A stretch of 64,000 nt of DNA. Source: Symbiodinium sp. CCMP2592 (taxonomy: Eukaryota > Sar > Dinophyceae > Suessiales > Symbiodiniaceae). The DNA lies in assembly GCA_905221615.1 (NCBI GenBank), contig CAJNDT010006002.1:346501-410500 (forward strand). The letters are read 5' to 3'. This document shows, one piece after another, positions 21,508 to 32,506 of this stretch (position 1 is its first letter; each line of letters starts with the position of its first letter). Under the pieces are notes generated by a model, which saw only the letters and a program-made list of their open reading frames with translations, was not told where the DNA came from and ran no database searches. A program made the position numbers and the translations under genes.

Positions 21508-22102
21508 CGTTCAGGGTTCACGGCTTCACGCCCTCAACCCTGAGACCCGAATCCAAACCCAAAGCCCTAAAAGCAGAGGCTAGAAGCCCCAAACCCAGAA
21601 CTCAAGACCCTATGACCCAAAACCCCCAAAACCCCAAATCCTAAAACCAGCAAATCCTGAAACGTTGGGCTATCCTAGGGTGCTGCACCTGAGCAGTAAG
21701 CTTCTGCTTAGGATAGCTTCAGAAGGTGCCCCCACGGCTCCTCAATTCAATAGGGTTTAGGGTTTACGGTACACATCACCATCCGGCACGCTGAAGCACA
21801 TGGCAGGATTGGGAAGATGACGACGTGGACAAACGAGGAATTCAGGTGATAGTGCTGGTGGTGCTGGTGGCTCGTGGGTGTGCCGAACTTGCTCATGGTC
21901 CATACGGCGGTAGTTACAGGATTGGAGGTCGAAGGGTTTGGGATTGGGGCCGGTAGCCATAATCGCGGCAATCATGGTAGCAACAGCAAAAACATGGTAA
22001 TTAAGACCGACCGAGAGACGGCGTTCCCAAGGACAGGAAGAGGTCTGCTGTGAAGTCGTCACCCAAATGCCCTGGGAGTCGGGCTTCACAAGGCAGATAC
22101 AC

Positions 22103-22410
22103 ATTGTCGAAATTATGCCCCCTTTTTGGCTACCCTAAATTTTCAGTGCCGTTCTCTAATAAGGACTCAAAAGGGAGTTTCCGAGGATTAGGGGTACCTT
22201 AGTTTGGGGTCCTTATAATCAGGATCCTACTATTTGGGGTAGTATATTAGGGTTCCCCATCTCCGGAACCCCAAAATCAAAGGATCCTGCGATTTGGAGT
22301 AGTATATTATGTTGGGGAAACCCTAAACCCTAAACCCTAAACCCTTCCCCATTTCCGGAACCCCCCCCCCCCCCAAAAAAAAAAAGGACCCTAATTTTGA
22401 CAACCACCCA
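22103..22410. mobile_element. Family D element split by family B, with telomere-like insert
   Basis: Left half of family D (22,103-22,172) and its right end (22,381-22,410, TAATTTTGACAACCACCCA) are separated by a family B element (22,173-22,272). That element is flanked by AAAA duplications. It is followed by a second, partial copy of its right half, which carries a perfect 27-bp (CCCTAAA) insert at 22,318-22,344. So family B inserted after family D. Confidence 0.75.
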
Positions 22411-22538
22411 CGACTTGAGCCTTTGGCACTTGAGACCGCCGGGAGGTGCAGGGCGGAGAGGCCACTAAGGTCGATTTCATGCCAAAGCCACTGAAAAACC
22501 TACCTTGTGTGGGTTCCTTATATGGTTTCTATCTCTCT

Positions 22539-22539
22539 T

Positions 22540-22570
<31 letters not shown>

Positions 22571-22584
22571 GAGAGAGAGAGAGT
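22539..22584. repeat. (TA)n(GA)n microsatellite
   Basis: TA dinucleotides pass directly into GA dinucleotides. Confidence 0.85.
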
Positions 22585-22847
22585 CCCTTAAAAAGTGGTA
22601 TGTGCAGAATACTTCCCTAAGAGGTGCTGCGACATACGTGCTGCTAGCTGTCGGTATAGATGCCCTGTCGGAACCTCGCGATATACAGACTGGGTCCCTT
22701 TCGTGTGCCTTCGCAAATACAATAACCTACTCCCAAAGTGTCCATAAATTAAATGGGTCTGCCATTTCCGGGAACTCCCATAACTCCGCAAACCTTAAAC
22801 CCTAAACCCTGCTAAACCCCTAACCCGTAAACCCTACACCTGCGTGT

Positions 22848-22928
22848 TCCGAGCCCACGCCATGCGCAAGTTGAAGACAAGGCACGGAAGAGCTGCGAGA
22901 CGAACCCGGAACCAAGAATGGCGAAGAG
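22848..22928 (-). CDS. LF-LG repeat family exon (strong candidate)
   Basis: GCTCAG acceptor, phase 0, reads LFAILGSGFVSQLFRALSST. Two units in register (xLFAILGSGFVS, QLFRALSSTCAW). One of the clearest members. Confidence 0.5.
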
Positions 22929-23689
22929 CTGAGCACCTCATTGGGGTTTAGGGTTTAGGGTCTTTGTTTAGGGGTTTAGGGTTTAGGGAGGGTTTAGGGC
23001 CTAGGGTTTACGGTTTAGTTTGGGTTTAGGGGGTTTTAGGGCTTAGGGATTCGGGTCGCATGGCGCCGTAATTGTAGGCTCGGACTTCATCACGAGGTCA
23101 CAAATTAGTACTTACTAATTTCTGAAAAGGACAGCCCCAGACAGCGCATCTATACCCACGATGTGTAAGCTACATACTAAGTCGCCTGATCCTAAAACCC
23201 CCATTTATCAACTCATACGCGCCTATCTCCCAAGGTGCTGCACCCAACTCTTCCGTGCGAAACAACGGGTTACAAGCACTACCCGTGGTCTTCCAGCTTT
23301 GGCTTAGGATGCTTCAGGGATTTAAGGCTTTGATCGTCCAAACTCTTCAAACAATCCGGAAACATAACATCCTCTAAAACCAACATTCAACCATGATCCA
23401 GTATGTGTCATCCCCAAACCCTGCGCCGTACTCTTCGCCCCCGGAAGTAGGGGTTTCAGGGTTTATGGTGTCGGGGTTTCAGGTTTGAGGGTTTCAGGGC
23501 TTAGGGATTTCAGGGGTTGGGATTTAGTCCTTCGGGTCTAAAGAATAGGGTTTAGAGCTCAGAAGTTTAGAGTCTTGGTCCAGTTAAAACCTGAAACCCT
23601 CAAAACCCTGCATCTGTAACTCTCGCCCTTTTGCCCCCAAATCATACCCAAGCCGCAAACCACAGATATACTTGCAGCCAACGGCGCAG

Positions 23690-23757
23690 AAAGTCGCTTC
23701 TAATTTGGCAAACAGCTCTGCGGCATAGCCATGACCAAACCCTGTGAAGAGACGGGC
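23690..23757 (-). CDS. LF-LG repeat family exon (strong candidate)
   Basis: ACTCAG|GCC acceptor, phase 0, reads ARLFTGFGHGYAAELFAKLE then ATFCAVG. Units RLFTGFGHGYAA and ELFAKLEATFCA are in exact 12-residue register. Confidence 0.5.
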
Positions 23758-24798
23758 CTGAGTTCGCCCACGACGGCTCAGGCTTTTAGGGTTTAGGGTT
23801 TAGATCTTTGGGGTTTCGGGTATGGGGGGTTCTGAGGTTAGGGTTTAAGGAATATAGATTTTAGGGTCAAGGGCTCAGGGTCTAGAATTTCGGGTTCACC
23901 AATCTCGCGAAGACCGCTAGTATATACTAAGAACAATGCTAGCATTTGGGTCGTCAAGGTCCGGGTTCCGCAGTGGAGGCAACATCGGATGGAATGCTAG
24001 TGAGAGCGACCCTGCGACGACTGACGTGACAAATAGTACCGTGATTTGTGAAACGTATCCATATTGCTGTCAACAATATCCGAACGGTTGTCGACATGCT
24101 TATACTCCTCGAGTTCTTGACATTATTAACCATATTTTCCAAACATGGATAATTAAATGTTAGACCCTACACCCGACACCCCCAAAGCATAAACCCCTAG
24201 ACTCCCAGCCGATGCTGGTGCGATACTATTGCTGGTGCAGGACCTACGTGCAGTTTCAGGGGACTTTAGCGGTCAGGTTCAGGGTTTGGGGTTTGGGAGG
24301 CTGGTTGCGATACAACGCCGGTAAGATCCTGACTGCTCAGACCTCTGATCCTTTCAGTAGCAAGGATGGCTTATGAAACAAGGACTGCTTACGGTCAGCA
24401 GTTCGGCTATTAGGCAATCTGGCAGTCTTTTCTGGTCCGAATATCTGAATCTCCTATGAAAAACTCCAAACACTGTTCGAATGGGACTCTATGCTACTTG
24501 CACACGGGTTTGGAGGGCTTCGTAAGATTAGATTGGATCTAGAGGGATTGAGGACATTGGTCACGGATTTGTGTTTAGAGTTTCATGGTTCAGGGTTTTA
24601 AGGTCAAGTCGGATGCGTCTCTTTCCCCTGCAGCTTCCTTTGAACCTCCTTCTTTGTTCGTCTGGCTCCGAACAGCCCGGACAGTGACTAAGACCTCCAA
24701 ACCCCGAACTATAAGGGTTTATAGTGTTGAGGGTTTAAAGGGTCTTAGTCTTGGGCTTGGGACCAGGGTTTAGGGTTTCGGGGTTCCGGGATCAAGGC

Positions 24799-24884
24799 CT
24801 AGGGCTTCCATTCCCGCATCCGAGAAGCCAAGAATTCCGGCTGCAGCTTGTCGTAAAGTCGCGTGCAATACTCCTGCAGCTGTT
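24799..24884 (-). CDS. LF-LG repeat family exon (candidate)
   Basis: CTGCAG acceptor, reads QLQEYCTRLYDKLQPEFLAS then RMREWKP and a stop. RLYDKLQPEFLA fits the repeat with Y for F and Q for G. Strongly protein-like. Confidence 0.4.
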
Positions 24885-25121
24885 CTGCAGGGGACATGGC
24901 TTTAGGGTTTAGAGTGTTAGGGGTTGTATGTAGAGTACACGGCTTTCCATCATTAACCTCAGCATCCTTCCACTAGCTACTGTAAGAATCAAGACTACTC
25001 GCCACCCCGACATTGCAACACCTTTCGCATTTTTGTAAAACCACCTGGAACTCTTTTCTAGTACCCCAAACCCTGATAAAACCTCCACATAAGCTGACCT
25101 TTTCAGTACCCTAGACCCCGA

Positions 25122-25209
25122 GCCCGATAGAGGGTCCTTGCCCATGAGGTGGTGGACGCTGGCCGTCCAAGCGCTCCCCAGGTGCCGAAAGAGCTTCGAC
25201 AAAAAGTCG
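25122..25209 (-). CDS. LF-LG repeat family exon (strong candidate)
   Basis: GGGCAG acceptor, reads DFLSKLFRHLGSAWTASVHH. It shows the full consensus D-F-x-x-x-L-F-x-x-L-G-x-x-W-x-x and stays open for about 40 further codons. Confidence 0.5.
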
Positions 25210-25633
25210 CTGCCCATCTCCTCTTTGTGCACTTTCGGGGTGACTTGTACTGAAATTTAGACAGGTGGCAGTGTCAGTACGAACATCATAGCAGCTGTCA
25301 GCCACGCAAGAAACGTATGACTACATATGACTACGACAGACTTCGACGTAGCCATTGGGGAAAAGTCACCCTTGATTTCAGAACCCGGAGGACATAGACT
25401 ATCTCGCCCCGGGATACTGTGCTAAGATTCCAAACCCATGAACCTAGTCTTACTCCAGGCCATAGGGGCTCTACAGCTTCAGCAGGGCATCGGGGTACAT
25501 TCTATGTCACAAGCTCCGAAAAAAACTAGGCCGTAAACCATAACACCCGAAAAAGCCCTAAACCCTTACACCCAAAACACATAAACCCTAAACCTGAAAC
25601 CGTAGACCCTAAACCGTAAACCTTTAAATACCT

Positions 25634-25714
25634 TTAAAACCCAAAGCCACGGGCCTTGAAGAGCTCCGAAGAGTAGCTGGCACCAAGTGTCTGAAATAGG
25701 TTGGCCGAGAAGTC
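25634..25714 (-). CDS. LF-LG repeat family exon (strong candidate)
   Basis: CGAAG|GAC acceptor, phase 0, reads DFSANLFQTLGASYSSELFK. Two units NLFQTLGASYSS and ELFK. A GC donor (AAG|GCCCGT) directly after ELFK is possible; otherwise a stop follows seven codons later. LF is written CTA TTT here and CTC TTC elsewhere, so the similarity is at the protein level. Confidence 0.5.
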   Translation of the reverse strand, partial: DFSANLFQTLGASYSSELFKARGFGF

Positions 25715-25919
25715 CTTCGGCGACAACTCCGAGTTTAGTGGGGCGTTTTAAGGGTGTGGGGGTTAGGGCTAGAAATCCTTCTACGATAAGCTTTTGGGGT
25801 TTCGGGTTTTTGCGATGCTTGGGTTAGGGCCTAGGGGTTTAGGGATTCTAGGGTGTAGGGTAGGGCCAGGCATCGTCTCTGGATGTAAATTGCCGCAGCT
25901 TGTGGCAGCGCAACTGAGA

Positions 25920-25962
25920 GCCTCCCTCCCTCCCTCCCTCGCTCTCTCACAGTCTATCTCGT

Positions 25963-26016
<54 letters not shown>
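25920..26016. repeat. CCCT / (CT)n microsatellite
   Basis: CCCT units pass into a (CT)n run of about 25 units. Confidence 0.85.
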
Positions 26017-26449
26017 GCACCCGCAGGCACATTTTCATGATTTGCCCTGACCCGGAGACATTGCGTTTTTTTTGCTTGCTGGGCGTGCTACATACTGGCC
26101 GATTAAGCATCGCCGTCTGAAGGCACTGCGCTCAAAAGAACGCGCCAGTGATGCAACACCTTGGTTGATCAAAACACCAATTCTCCCAAGCATTGACCTG
26201 AAGAAATTGTTACCCTCAATCCTAAATCCTAAGCCGCACCCCTTAACACATAACCGTAATGCAATGCATGCAGCAGCCGAGGGAGCCCCGCAAAGGAGGG
26301 CGGAAGGTTTGGGATGCAGGGCTCCGTTCACAATTCTCTAAACGTTTAACAGGTCCCTGCATTTGGCGGCTTAGGGCCTGAAACCCTTTAAGACCGTAAA
26401 CCGAACTTAAACCCAAGCCCTCAAAAGCCAAGCTCCGAAAACACTGAAA

Positions 26450-26506
26450 CCCCGACACGGCATTGTCGTCCTCCCCAAGCCTTGCGAAGAGTACCTGGAC
26501 GTAGTC
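26450..26506 (-). CDS. LF-LG repeat family exon (candidate)
   Basis: CCACAG|GAC acceptor, phase 0, reads DYVQVLFARLGEDDNAVS. D-[FY]-x-x-x-L-F-x-x-L-G is shared with 25,122, 25,634 and 34,800. Confidence 0.45.
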
Positions 26507-26984
26507 CTGTGGTTAGGGACGGCTTGGGGTTTAGGGCTCCGGGTTTAGAAGTTTAGGGCCTCAGCTTTACTGTAGGGTTTGAAGTTGATAAGGTTTGGGA
26601 GTTTCCCACTGGCCCAAAACCCAAGGAAATAAAAGTTGAAACTTTCAGAATCGACTACCTTATCAGAACACCAAAAGTTGAAAAGTTGAGTTTACAGCCA
26701 ATAAGATTCATGGATTGGGAACCCATTGATCCAAAACCCTAGGGTTGAGGGTGCAAGCGCTTCGGGATGGCTAAGGGTGCTGAATCTGTCAGCAAGGGAA
26801 CCGAATGCCAAATGTAAACCCTAAATAAAAGCATCCTCAACAGAAGAAACGAGGACAGGGATGTCTAGATTTACGGAACCTGCAAAGTCAAAACCGCCAA
26901 AAAAAATTATGGGTAACGATTGAAAACCAACAAGTTCTCTTGAACTCCTTGTGATGTCACAAAGACCTCATTTTCAAGCCCGCC

Positions 26985-27088
26985 TTACTTAAACCACCCT
27001 GGTGCCTGGCCGAGCCCCACCAGCAGGCCGCCAGCAAAGCCGTGGCCAAGGCGAAGGAAAAGGTCGGAGACAAAGGGGACACCCAGGC
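26985..27088 (-). CDS. LF-LG repeat family exon (strong candidate)
   Basis: CCGAG|G acceptor, 33 open codons: GVPFVSDLFLRLGHGFAGGL then LVGLGQAPGWFK and a stop. Units DLFLRLGHGFAG and GLLVGLGQAP are in register. The plus strand is also open across this GC-rich patch; family resemblance decides for minus. Confidence 0.5.
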
Positions 27089-27105
27089 CTCGGCTACAGG
27101 CTGTT

Positions 27106-27150
27106 GGTTAGGGGTTTAGGGGTTTAGGGGTTAGGGTTTAGGGGTTTAGG
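27106..27150. repeat. TTTAGGGG/TTTAGGG run
   Basis: Mixed 7- and 8-bp telomere-like units directly upstream of the exon at 26,985-27,088, i.e. where its upstream intron would be. Confidence 0.8.
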
Positions 27151-27440
27151 GAAGTTCTAGAAGGCCCTTCCAACGATTGCGCCGAACTGGACGTCCCTGC
27201 TGACGCCTACCCTCCCTGAAGCCTGTCGTGGTGAACTGTGCTGCATGGAGGTGCAACCACTCGCAGGTCCACGTTTCTCAGTTAGTGCACTTCTGCATTC
27301 ATTATACGTTCACAACCCTGCTTGAAGGCTCGGTGTTCCATAGAGTCCTCCTTCTGCAATGTATTGAATGTATTGTTTACAGCAGAAACTCGCAACGCAT
27401 TGAGCAAGCCTGCCACTTCTTTCATGCATTTAGGTGATTG

Positions 27441-27540
27441 CTATAGGGGCCGTAGTAATTAGAATAGGGTTTGGGGCCCATTCTACTATAGTTATACTCA
27501 GGAACCTGAAAAATAGTCGTAATTATTCAGGCCCCTATAG
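27441..27540. mobile_element. Inverted-repeat element, family E
   Basis: Ends CTATAGGGGCCGTAGTAATT and AATTATTCAGGCCCCTATAG. Diverged or partial relatives are at 6438, 8291, 16,820 and 36,463. Confidence 0.75.
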
Positions 27541-27841
27541 TAGACAGGCAGACAGCCACGCAAGATGATGGAAGACAGACGGCTTGGTATCTACTTCATG
27601 TAGATGCGAGTAAAACTAATGCAATGAAAGATAGCATATGGTGACATGTGACAGGTATGTACGTCTGCATGCAGAGCAACATGTGCGTTCGAAACATGAA
27701 ATATTCGCGCCTTAGCATACATATGTTGCTGCTTCCGTTGTGTGCACCTGGCTCCTTCGCAACCTGCCTGCGCAGCGCACATGTGTCGCCAAATTTCCCA
27801 CGCATGACTGCATGCATGCGCACATGCAAACTTCTACTGTG

Positions 27842-27936
27842 TACCCATAGGCCCCATAGTAGTTCTTTTTGGGATTACCTTATAGAACTCTGAATATGAA
27901 CCACAAAAAAGGAACTACAATGGGGCCTATGGGTAT
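27842..27936. mobile_element. Inverted-repeat element, family F
   Basis: Ends CATAGGCCCCATAGTAGTTC and inverse around GGGATTACCTTATAGAACTC. Second copy at 39,227-39,306 in the opposite interior orientation. Confidence 0.75.
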
Positions 27937-28214
27937 GCACAATCATACCTGCGTGCACAGCAGGCATGTTCGGGTCCTGTTTCCTGCCTCACCATCTTTG
28001 TGAAGCCTGAGAGCATTACAGCTCAAAACCTAAACCTTAAACACCCAATCCCTAAACCCCTGAAACCTTAAACTCGAAACCCCTACCCTAAACCCCCCTC
28101 AACCCCTAAACCCGAAACCCTTACAGTAACCCAACCCCTAAACCCGAAACCTCAAACCCATGCCCATCAGAGGAAGACGCCCTCATAGTAACCCATGCTC
28201 ATTAGATGAAGACT

Positions 28215-28280
28215 CCCCTGTGATGCTGTGCGACTGGAGTAGAGCACAGCCGTAAACTGAGGCCCAAAGGACCGGTGCAC
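28215..28280 (-). CDS. LF-LG repeat family exon (candidate)
   Basis: CGCAG|GTG acceptor, phase 0, reads VHRSFGPQFTAVLYSSRTAS. G-x-x-F-T-A-x-L-[FY] is shared with 16,672 (LGTSFTAKLL) and 29,052 (LGSSFTAQLF). Confidence 0.4.
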
Positions 28281-28728
28281 CTGCGAGTTGTGAGGGTTTA
28301 GGAATTAGGGTTTGGGGGTTTGGGGGTTTATGGGTTTAGGGGTTTAAGTGTTTGGGTGTTTGGGTGTTTAGGGGTTTGGGGTGTAAAGTAAACCCCGTAG
28401 AGTTGCTGGGATTCCTTATACATTACGCTTAAATTAAGGATTGAGACTACGTGGATTCCAACTTTTGGGCTTCTACTGTAGGCCTGACAGGCTCTTGGGG
28501 TTTCGGGCTTTTGGTCTTTAGTTCGGGGCTTAGGGTTTCAGGGCTTTGGGCTCGGGGTTTGGGGCTTCAGGATTTGAGATTGGGGTTAAGGGTTTAGGGC
28601 TTAGGGTCTGAGGTTTGGGGATTTAGGCCTGTCTGGAGGTTAGGATGTCAAGTTCTATCTGGTGTTCTAGGCGCCTGACAGAGGTTTCGGGTTTTAGGGT
28701 TTTAGGGTTTAGGGTTTATAGGGTTTAG

Positions 28729-28894
28729 GGACAACCCGGACCTGCTGGTTGAGGAGGCTGGTTGTGAGCATTGGGCCTACCCGATTCGGCTTGATGTATC
28801 TGGCTTCGCGTGGGCGAATCACTTCAGCATAGTCGGATGTGAGCTATCCAGGTCGCGGGTTCTGTGGCTTTGTCGTGGACTTGCAGTCGTTTGA
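28729..28894 (+). CDS. Candidate plus-strand exon, unknown protein
   Basis: After TTTAG|G there are 54 open codons (DNPDLLVEEAGCEHWAYPIR then LDVSGFAWANHFSIVG) to a stop. Protein-like and flanked upstream by a telomere-like run. No homology recognised. It runs against the minus-strand trend, so it may be chance. Confidence 0.25.
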
Positions 28895-29051
28895 CGAATG
28901 GCACGAGCATGAGCGGGAACACAAGGGACAATGCTCGTGCTTCAGATGTCAATGGTCAGGGGCAGCATGACCCATATACAGGCACAACAGACTGTCACTC
29001 GTGACATTGGGAAAGCGCAGGAAATGTGCACCTATCACTAACTCCAAGCAG

Positions 29052-29131
29052 TCATGGCCATGGCACTTCGCGGGTAAAGAGCTGCCCAGCCGTGCCGAAG
29101 AGCTGGGCGGTGAAACTAGATCCCAACTGAC
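29052..29131 (-). CDS. LF-LG repeat family exon (candidate)
   Basis: CTGCAG|G acceptor, reads QLGSSFTAQLFGTAGQLFTR then EVPWP and a stop. Close in layout to the exon at 30,061 (MGSSFCIALYGAPKLFRV). Confidence 0.45.
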
Positions 29132-29318
29132 CTGCAGGCGGGCTCAGTGATTCCAATCAACATGGCTTTATTGATCACTGCTATTGCAATAGTTCGAAAT
29201 GTCCATGCCAAATGCTGTCTTACACTTTCTGCGAGTATCGCTATTTGCAATCTTGCGCTCATACTTCCACGAGCACCGCCACTACAATGACCCACTACCC
29301 CTTCTTTCACGAAGACAC

Positions 29319-29428
29319 TTAAAGGAAACTCCAGAAAGTTGGAATATGGTGTCAGGGTAGGATACCCTATAATTTACCATAAAGGGTTTAGGATACTCAT
29401 ATTCCAACTTTCTGGAGTTCCCTTTAAA
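29319..29428. mobile_element. Inverted-repeat element, family C (longest ends)
   Basis: About 30-bp inverted ends: TTAAAGGAAACTCCAGAAAG with TTGGAATAT and the inverse. The best reference copy of the family. Confidence 0.85.
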
Positions 29429-30060
29429 CCATAAGACTAAGCCCCATGTATTCGTTAACTAGGGCACATTCGGCTCACAGGGTGCTGCTCATACTCTACT
29501 TGGCACTAGTTATACGACGGATACTGCCATTCTAGAAGAGTGTTGGGTTCAGAAGTTGGGATTGGGGCTTAGGGCGGTGACGGTGGTGGCTTTTATTCTG
29601 AGGGTGTTGCTATTGCTCCCTTCACTGCTGGCATCATTTTCGCGATTGCTGCTGGGGTTGCTTTATGTCTACTGATCGTGGTGTACCTACTCTACAATTG
29701 GCATGGATAGCTTACTTGCATAACTTCTACCGTGAGAATTACAGCAAACGAACTAGACTTCGGTCATCTGAACCATGAACCTACTTCAAACCTATATAGG
29801 TCACAGGTGCTTTGAGGGAGCATCTACATAATTGACCTTGCTGTTCCTGGGTTTGCAATTTGCCAAGCCCGATCTTCAGATTCTTAGGCCTACACCCCCG
29901 AAAACCCTAAACCCTAAACTCCTGAACCCCAAACCTAAACCCTTAAACCTAACCCCTTAAACCCTAAACCCCATAGATCCCCTTTAAGGAACCCTATAGA
30001 TCCCTTTAAGGAGCCCTTTTAAGGAACCCTTACTAAACCCCCAAACCTGCTTAACCCCCA

Positions 30061-30130
30061 TCACAAGAAGGGGCAAACTCGAAAAAGTTTGGGCGCACCG
30101 TACAGGGCGATACAGAACGACGAACCCATC
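30061..30130 (-). CDS. LF-LG repeat family exon (candidate)
   Basis: CTGAG|G acceptor, reads MGSSFCIALYGAPKLFRVCP and stops after 22 codons. Aligns over 18 residues with the exon at 29,052. Confidence 0.4.
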
Positions 30131-30154
30131 CTCAGGTGCGCAGGAGGAGCGGGT

Positions 30155-30245
30155 TGAGCGTTTAGGGGTTTAGGGATTAGGGGTTTAGGGGTTTAGGGGT
30201 TTTAGGGTTTAGGGGTTTAGGGGTTTATAGGGGTTTAGGCATTTA
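30155..30245. repeat. TTTAGGGG-type array
   Basis: About ten 8-bp variant telomere-like units just upstream (minus sense) of the exon at 30,061. A CCCCTAAA-type array in the opposite orientation follows at 30,772-30,850. Confidence 0.8.
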
Positions 30246-30771
30246 GGGTTGGGGTTGGTTTTGCAGCTCAGGGTTCAGGAAGTGTTTCTGTGGCGTTTGG
30301 TCGCGTTTAGTTTACGGTACCTGAGTTTTTTCCAAGTTATGCTTCAGAGCTTGTTGCGGTCAGAAGTTGAGGATCTGGCTGGTCGGCCCGTCAAGCCCTC
30401 AGGCAAATATTCGAAAAAAGAGGCCCTGCCAGTCTTAACCGGTTTCAACAATACAAAACATTGGTTATAGTCAGGGCTGTTCGTTATTAAACAACATGCA
30501 AGAAAGGAAATGAAAGAATAACCCAAATCGATACCTCGTAAATAGCAGACAGTAGCAAATGTCCCAACAGCTTTCCTAGAAGCGACGCCGACGCCTTCGT
30601 ATATCCGTGACCTCTACCCTCTACCCTCAAGCCAAAAGACGCCGTAATCTCAAACCAAAAGCCCTCAAAGCCCGGATGACACCATAAAACCCACACCCCA
30701 AAACCCACAAGAAGTCCCTGACACTCATACCCTTAACCCAAAGTCCAAAGCTCGAAACCCCAAAGCCCAAA

Positions 30772-30850
30772 CCAAAAACCCCTAAACCCCTAAACTCCTA
30801 AATCCTAAACCCAAATCCCCTAAACCCCTAAACCCCTAAACCCCTAAACC
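30772..30850. repeat. CCCCTAAA-type array
   Basis: About nine units, mostly 8 bp. Confidence 0.8.
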
Positions 30851-30918
30851 AAACTTTTCCGGGTCTCTTCCGGTGCGCGTCGCCAGTCCACTCGCTTCCC
30901 AGGCCCACGAAGAGATCA
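30846..30918 (-). CDS. LF-LG repeat family exon (candidate)
   Basis: CTGCAG acceptor, reads DLFVGLGSEWTGDAHRKRPG. DLFVGLGSEWTG is an exact 12-residue unit. Immediately downstream is a CCCCTAAA array. Confidence 0.45.
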
Positions 30919-30942
30919 CTGCAGAAGCGATGCCTCAAAGGG

Positions 30943-31255
30943 TTTAGGGTTGAATTTAGGGTTTAGGGTTTAAGGGTTTAGGGTTTAGGGTTCCTGTTAA
31001 GGGGTTTTGGCCTCAACTGGGTTCCTGTTAACCCAGACCCCCGGGAGGTTTCTAGATCCTCCCGGGTTCCTGTTAAGGGGTTGAGGCTTTAGGGTTTGCG
31101 GCTTGTGGCTCGGGCTTCGGGTTTGGGTTTAGGAGTTAGGGTTTAGGTTTTAAGGGTTTAGGGTTTAGGGTTTAAGGGTTTAGGGGTTTAGGGATTAGGG
31201 TTTAGGGTTTAGGGTTTGGGTTTAGGATTTAGGGTTTAGGGTTAAGTGGTTTGGG
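30943..31255. repeat. TTTAGGG-rich field with CCCGGGAGG hairpin
   Basis: TTTAGGG runs (30,943-30,990 and 31,130-31,255) flank a 100-bp stretch in which GGGTTCCTGTTAAGGGGTT occurs repeatedly and ACCTCCCGGGTT/CCCGGGAGGTT pairs as an inverted repeat. Confidence 0.7.
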
Positions 31256-31269
31256 GTTTAACCAAGAAA

Positions 31270-31382
31270 CCATATGGGAGTTTCCCAGAATTAGGGGTAC
31301 CTTATCTTGGGGTCCTTATAACCAGGATCCTACTACTTAGGGTACTATATTAGGGTCCCCGATTTTCGGAAACTCCCATATC
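31270..31382. mobile_element. Inverted-repeat element, family B
   Basis: Ends CATATGGGAGTTTCCCAGAA and inverse with ATAT flanks. It is followed within 6 bp by a CCCTAAA array. Confidence 0.8.
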
Positions 31383-31387
31383 ATTTA

Positions 31388-31443
31388 CTAAGGAACCCTA
31401 AACCCTAAACCCTAAACCCTAAACCCTAAACCCTAAACCCTAA
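31388..31443. repeat. CCCTAAA array
   Basis: Eight clean 7-bp units. Confidence 0.9.
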
Positions 31444-31526
31444 CGCACCCTATAACTGGTGGGTGCCTCAGCCGAAGGGACTCTCGGGTTCCTTCATTCA
31501 GGGCTAAGGCTAGGGGCCTTGAAAGG

Positions 31527-31753
31527 CTACTTGGAAGGGCAGGGGACTTAGTAAGGGCTCTTAAAGGGCTCCTTAAAGGGATCTATAGGGTTCCTTAAAG
31601 GGGTCTATGGGGTTTAGGGTTTAGGGTCTACTTGGAGGGGCAGGGGACTTAGTAAGTAGGTTATAAGAAGAGTTATAAGTACCCTAAATGGAGTTACCCC
31701 AATTATAACCCTACATATAACCAACTTACTAAGTCCCCTGCCCTTCCAAGTAG
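31527..31753. mobile_element. Composite inverted-repeat element, family A
   Basis: A family A end fragment, a GGATCTATAGGGTTCC interior with TTTAGGG text, then a complete family A copy (31,628-31,753). Same order as at 3388-3609. Confidence 0.8.
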
Positions 31754-31829
31754 GGGCTTTGGGGTTTAGGGTTCCGGATCAGCCCGAAACCCTGAAACCC
31801 TAAACTCGAACAAAGACTACGAAGAGAGC

Positions 31830-31947
31830 CTAGATGGGAACTACCCAGTAACCTAAGAAAAAAAAGGCCTCTCTTTTTGGTATTGGGTAACTTTATAAGG
31901 AACCTAGGACTACAAAAAAGGAATAAGGGTACTACTGGGCATCCTAG
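31830..31947. mobile_element. Inverted-repeat element, family I
   Basis: CTAG...ACCCAGTAACCTAAG to GGGTACTACTGGGCATCCTAG. About 95% identical by eye to 56,479-56,589; a relative lies at 43,033. Confidence 0.75.
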
Positions 31948-32210
31948 TATTATAGCAAACCCGTAGAGCAGGCTTTGACTGAAAGCAGCCTATGTGCAAG
32001 TATGCAAGAACCCTCGCACAAACTGCGAAAACCCTTAGCCCGAAGATACCTGAAACCCCCAAACCTCAAATCCCTCGTTATAGAAGCCGTAAGGGACCCC
32101 ACTAAAGGCCCTAAACCCCCAAATCCCTCAATAAAGAAACCACGGAGCACTCCCTGTAAGGGAACCCCTACAACCCTCTATAAGCCGTAACCCTGAACCC
32201 CGTTTAAACA

Positions 32211-32410
32211 TCCTTCGAAGGATCCCTTAAAGGATTTCTTGAGGGGAGCCTTTCCCCGATCCCTGAAGAGAGCTCTTAAAGGACCCCTTAAAGGAGGAGC
32301 CCCTAAAGGGAGCCTCAAAGGATCCTTCAAAGGAGGAGCCCTTAACGGATCCCTTAAAGGAGGAGCCCTTAAAGGAGCCCGTAAAGGGACCCTTAAAGGA
32401 TCCCTTTAGG
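32211..32410. repeat. GGATCCCTTAAAGGAG repeat cluster
   Basis: About ten imperfect short units of CCCTTAAAGGA(GGAGCC), related to the interior of composite family A elements. A similar shorter cluster is at 39,455-39,545. Confidence 0.65.
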
Positions 32411-32425
32411 AAACTCCACAACCGT

Positions 32426-32506
32426 CTAAGCCGAAGGTTTGTCGAGCGACCCCAGGGCGAGAAAGAGCTCCTGCACGTAGGTGGCCCCGAGCTTCTGAAA
32501 GAGCTC
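32426..32506 (-). CDS. LF-LG repeat family exon (strong candidate)
   Basis: GACAAG|GAG acceptor, phase 0, reads ELFQKLGATYVQELFLALGS then LDKPSA and a stop. Units ELFQKLGATYVQ and ELFLALGSLDKP are in perfect register, the clearest example of the repeat. Confidence 0.55.
   Translation of the reverse strand, partial: ELFQKLGATYVQELFLALGSLDKPSA

Noticed and set aside
21757..22104. 115-codon minus frame
   Set aside because: It is open and mildly hydrophobic in part but overlaps the family D element start, and has neither a clear acceptor nor a recognisable domain.
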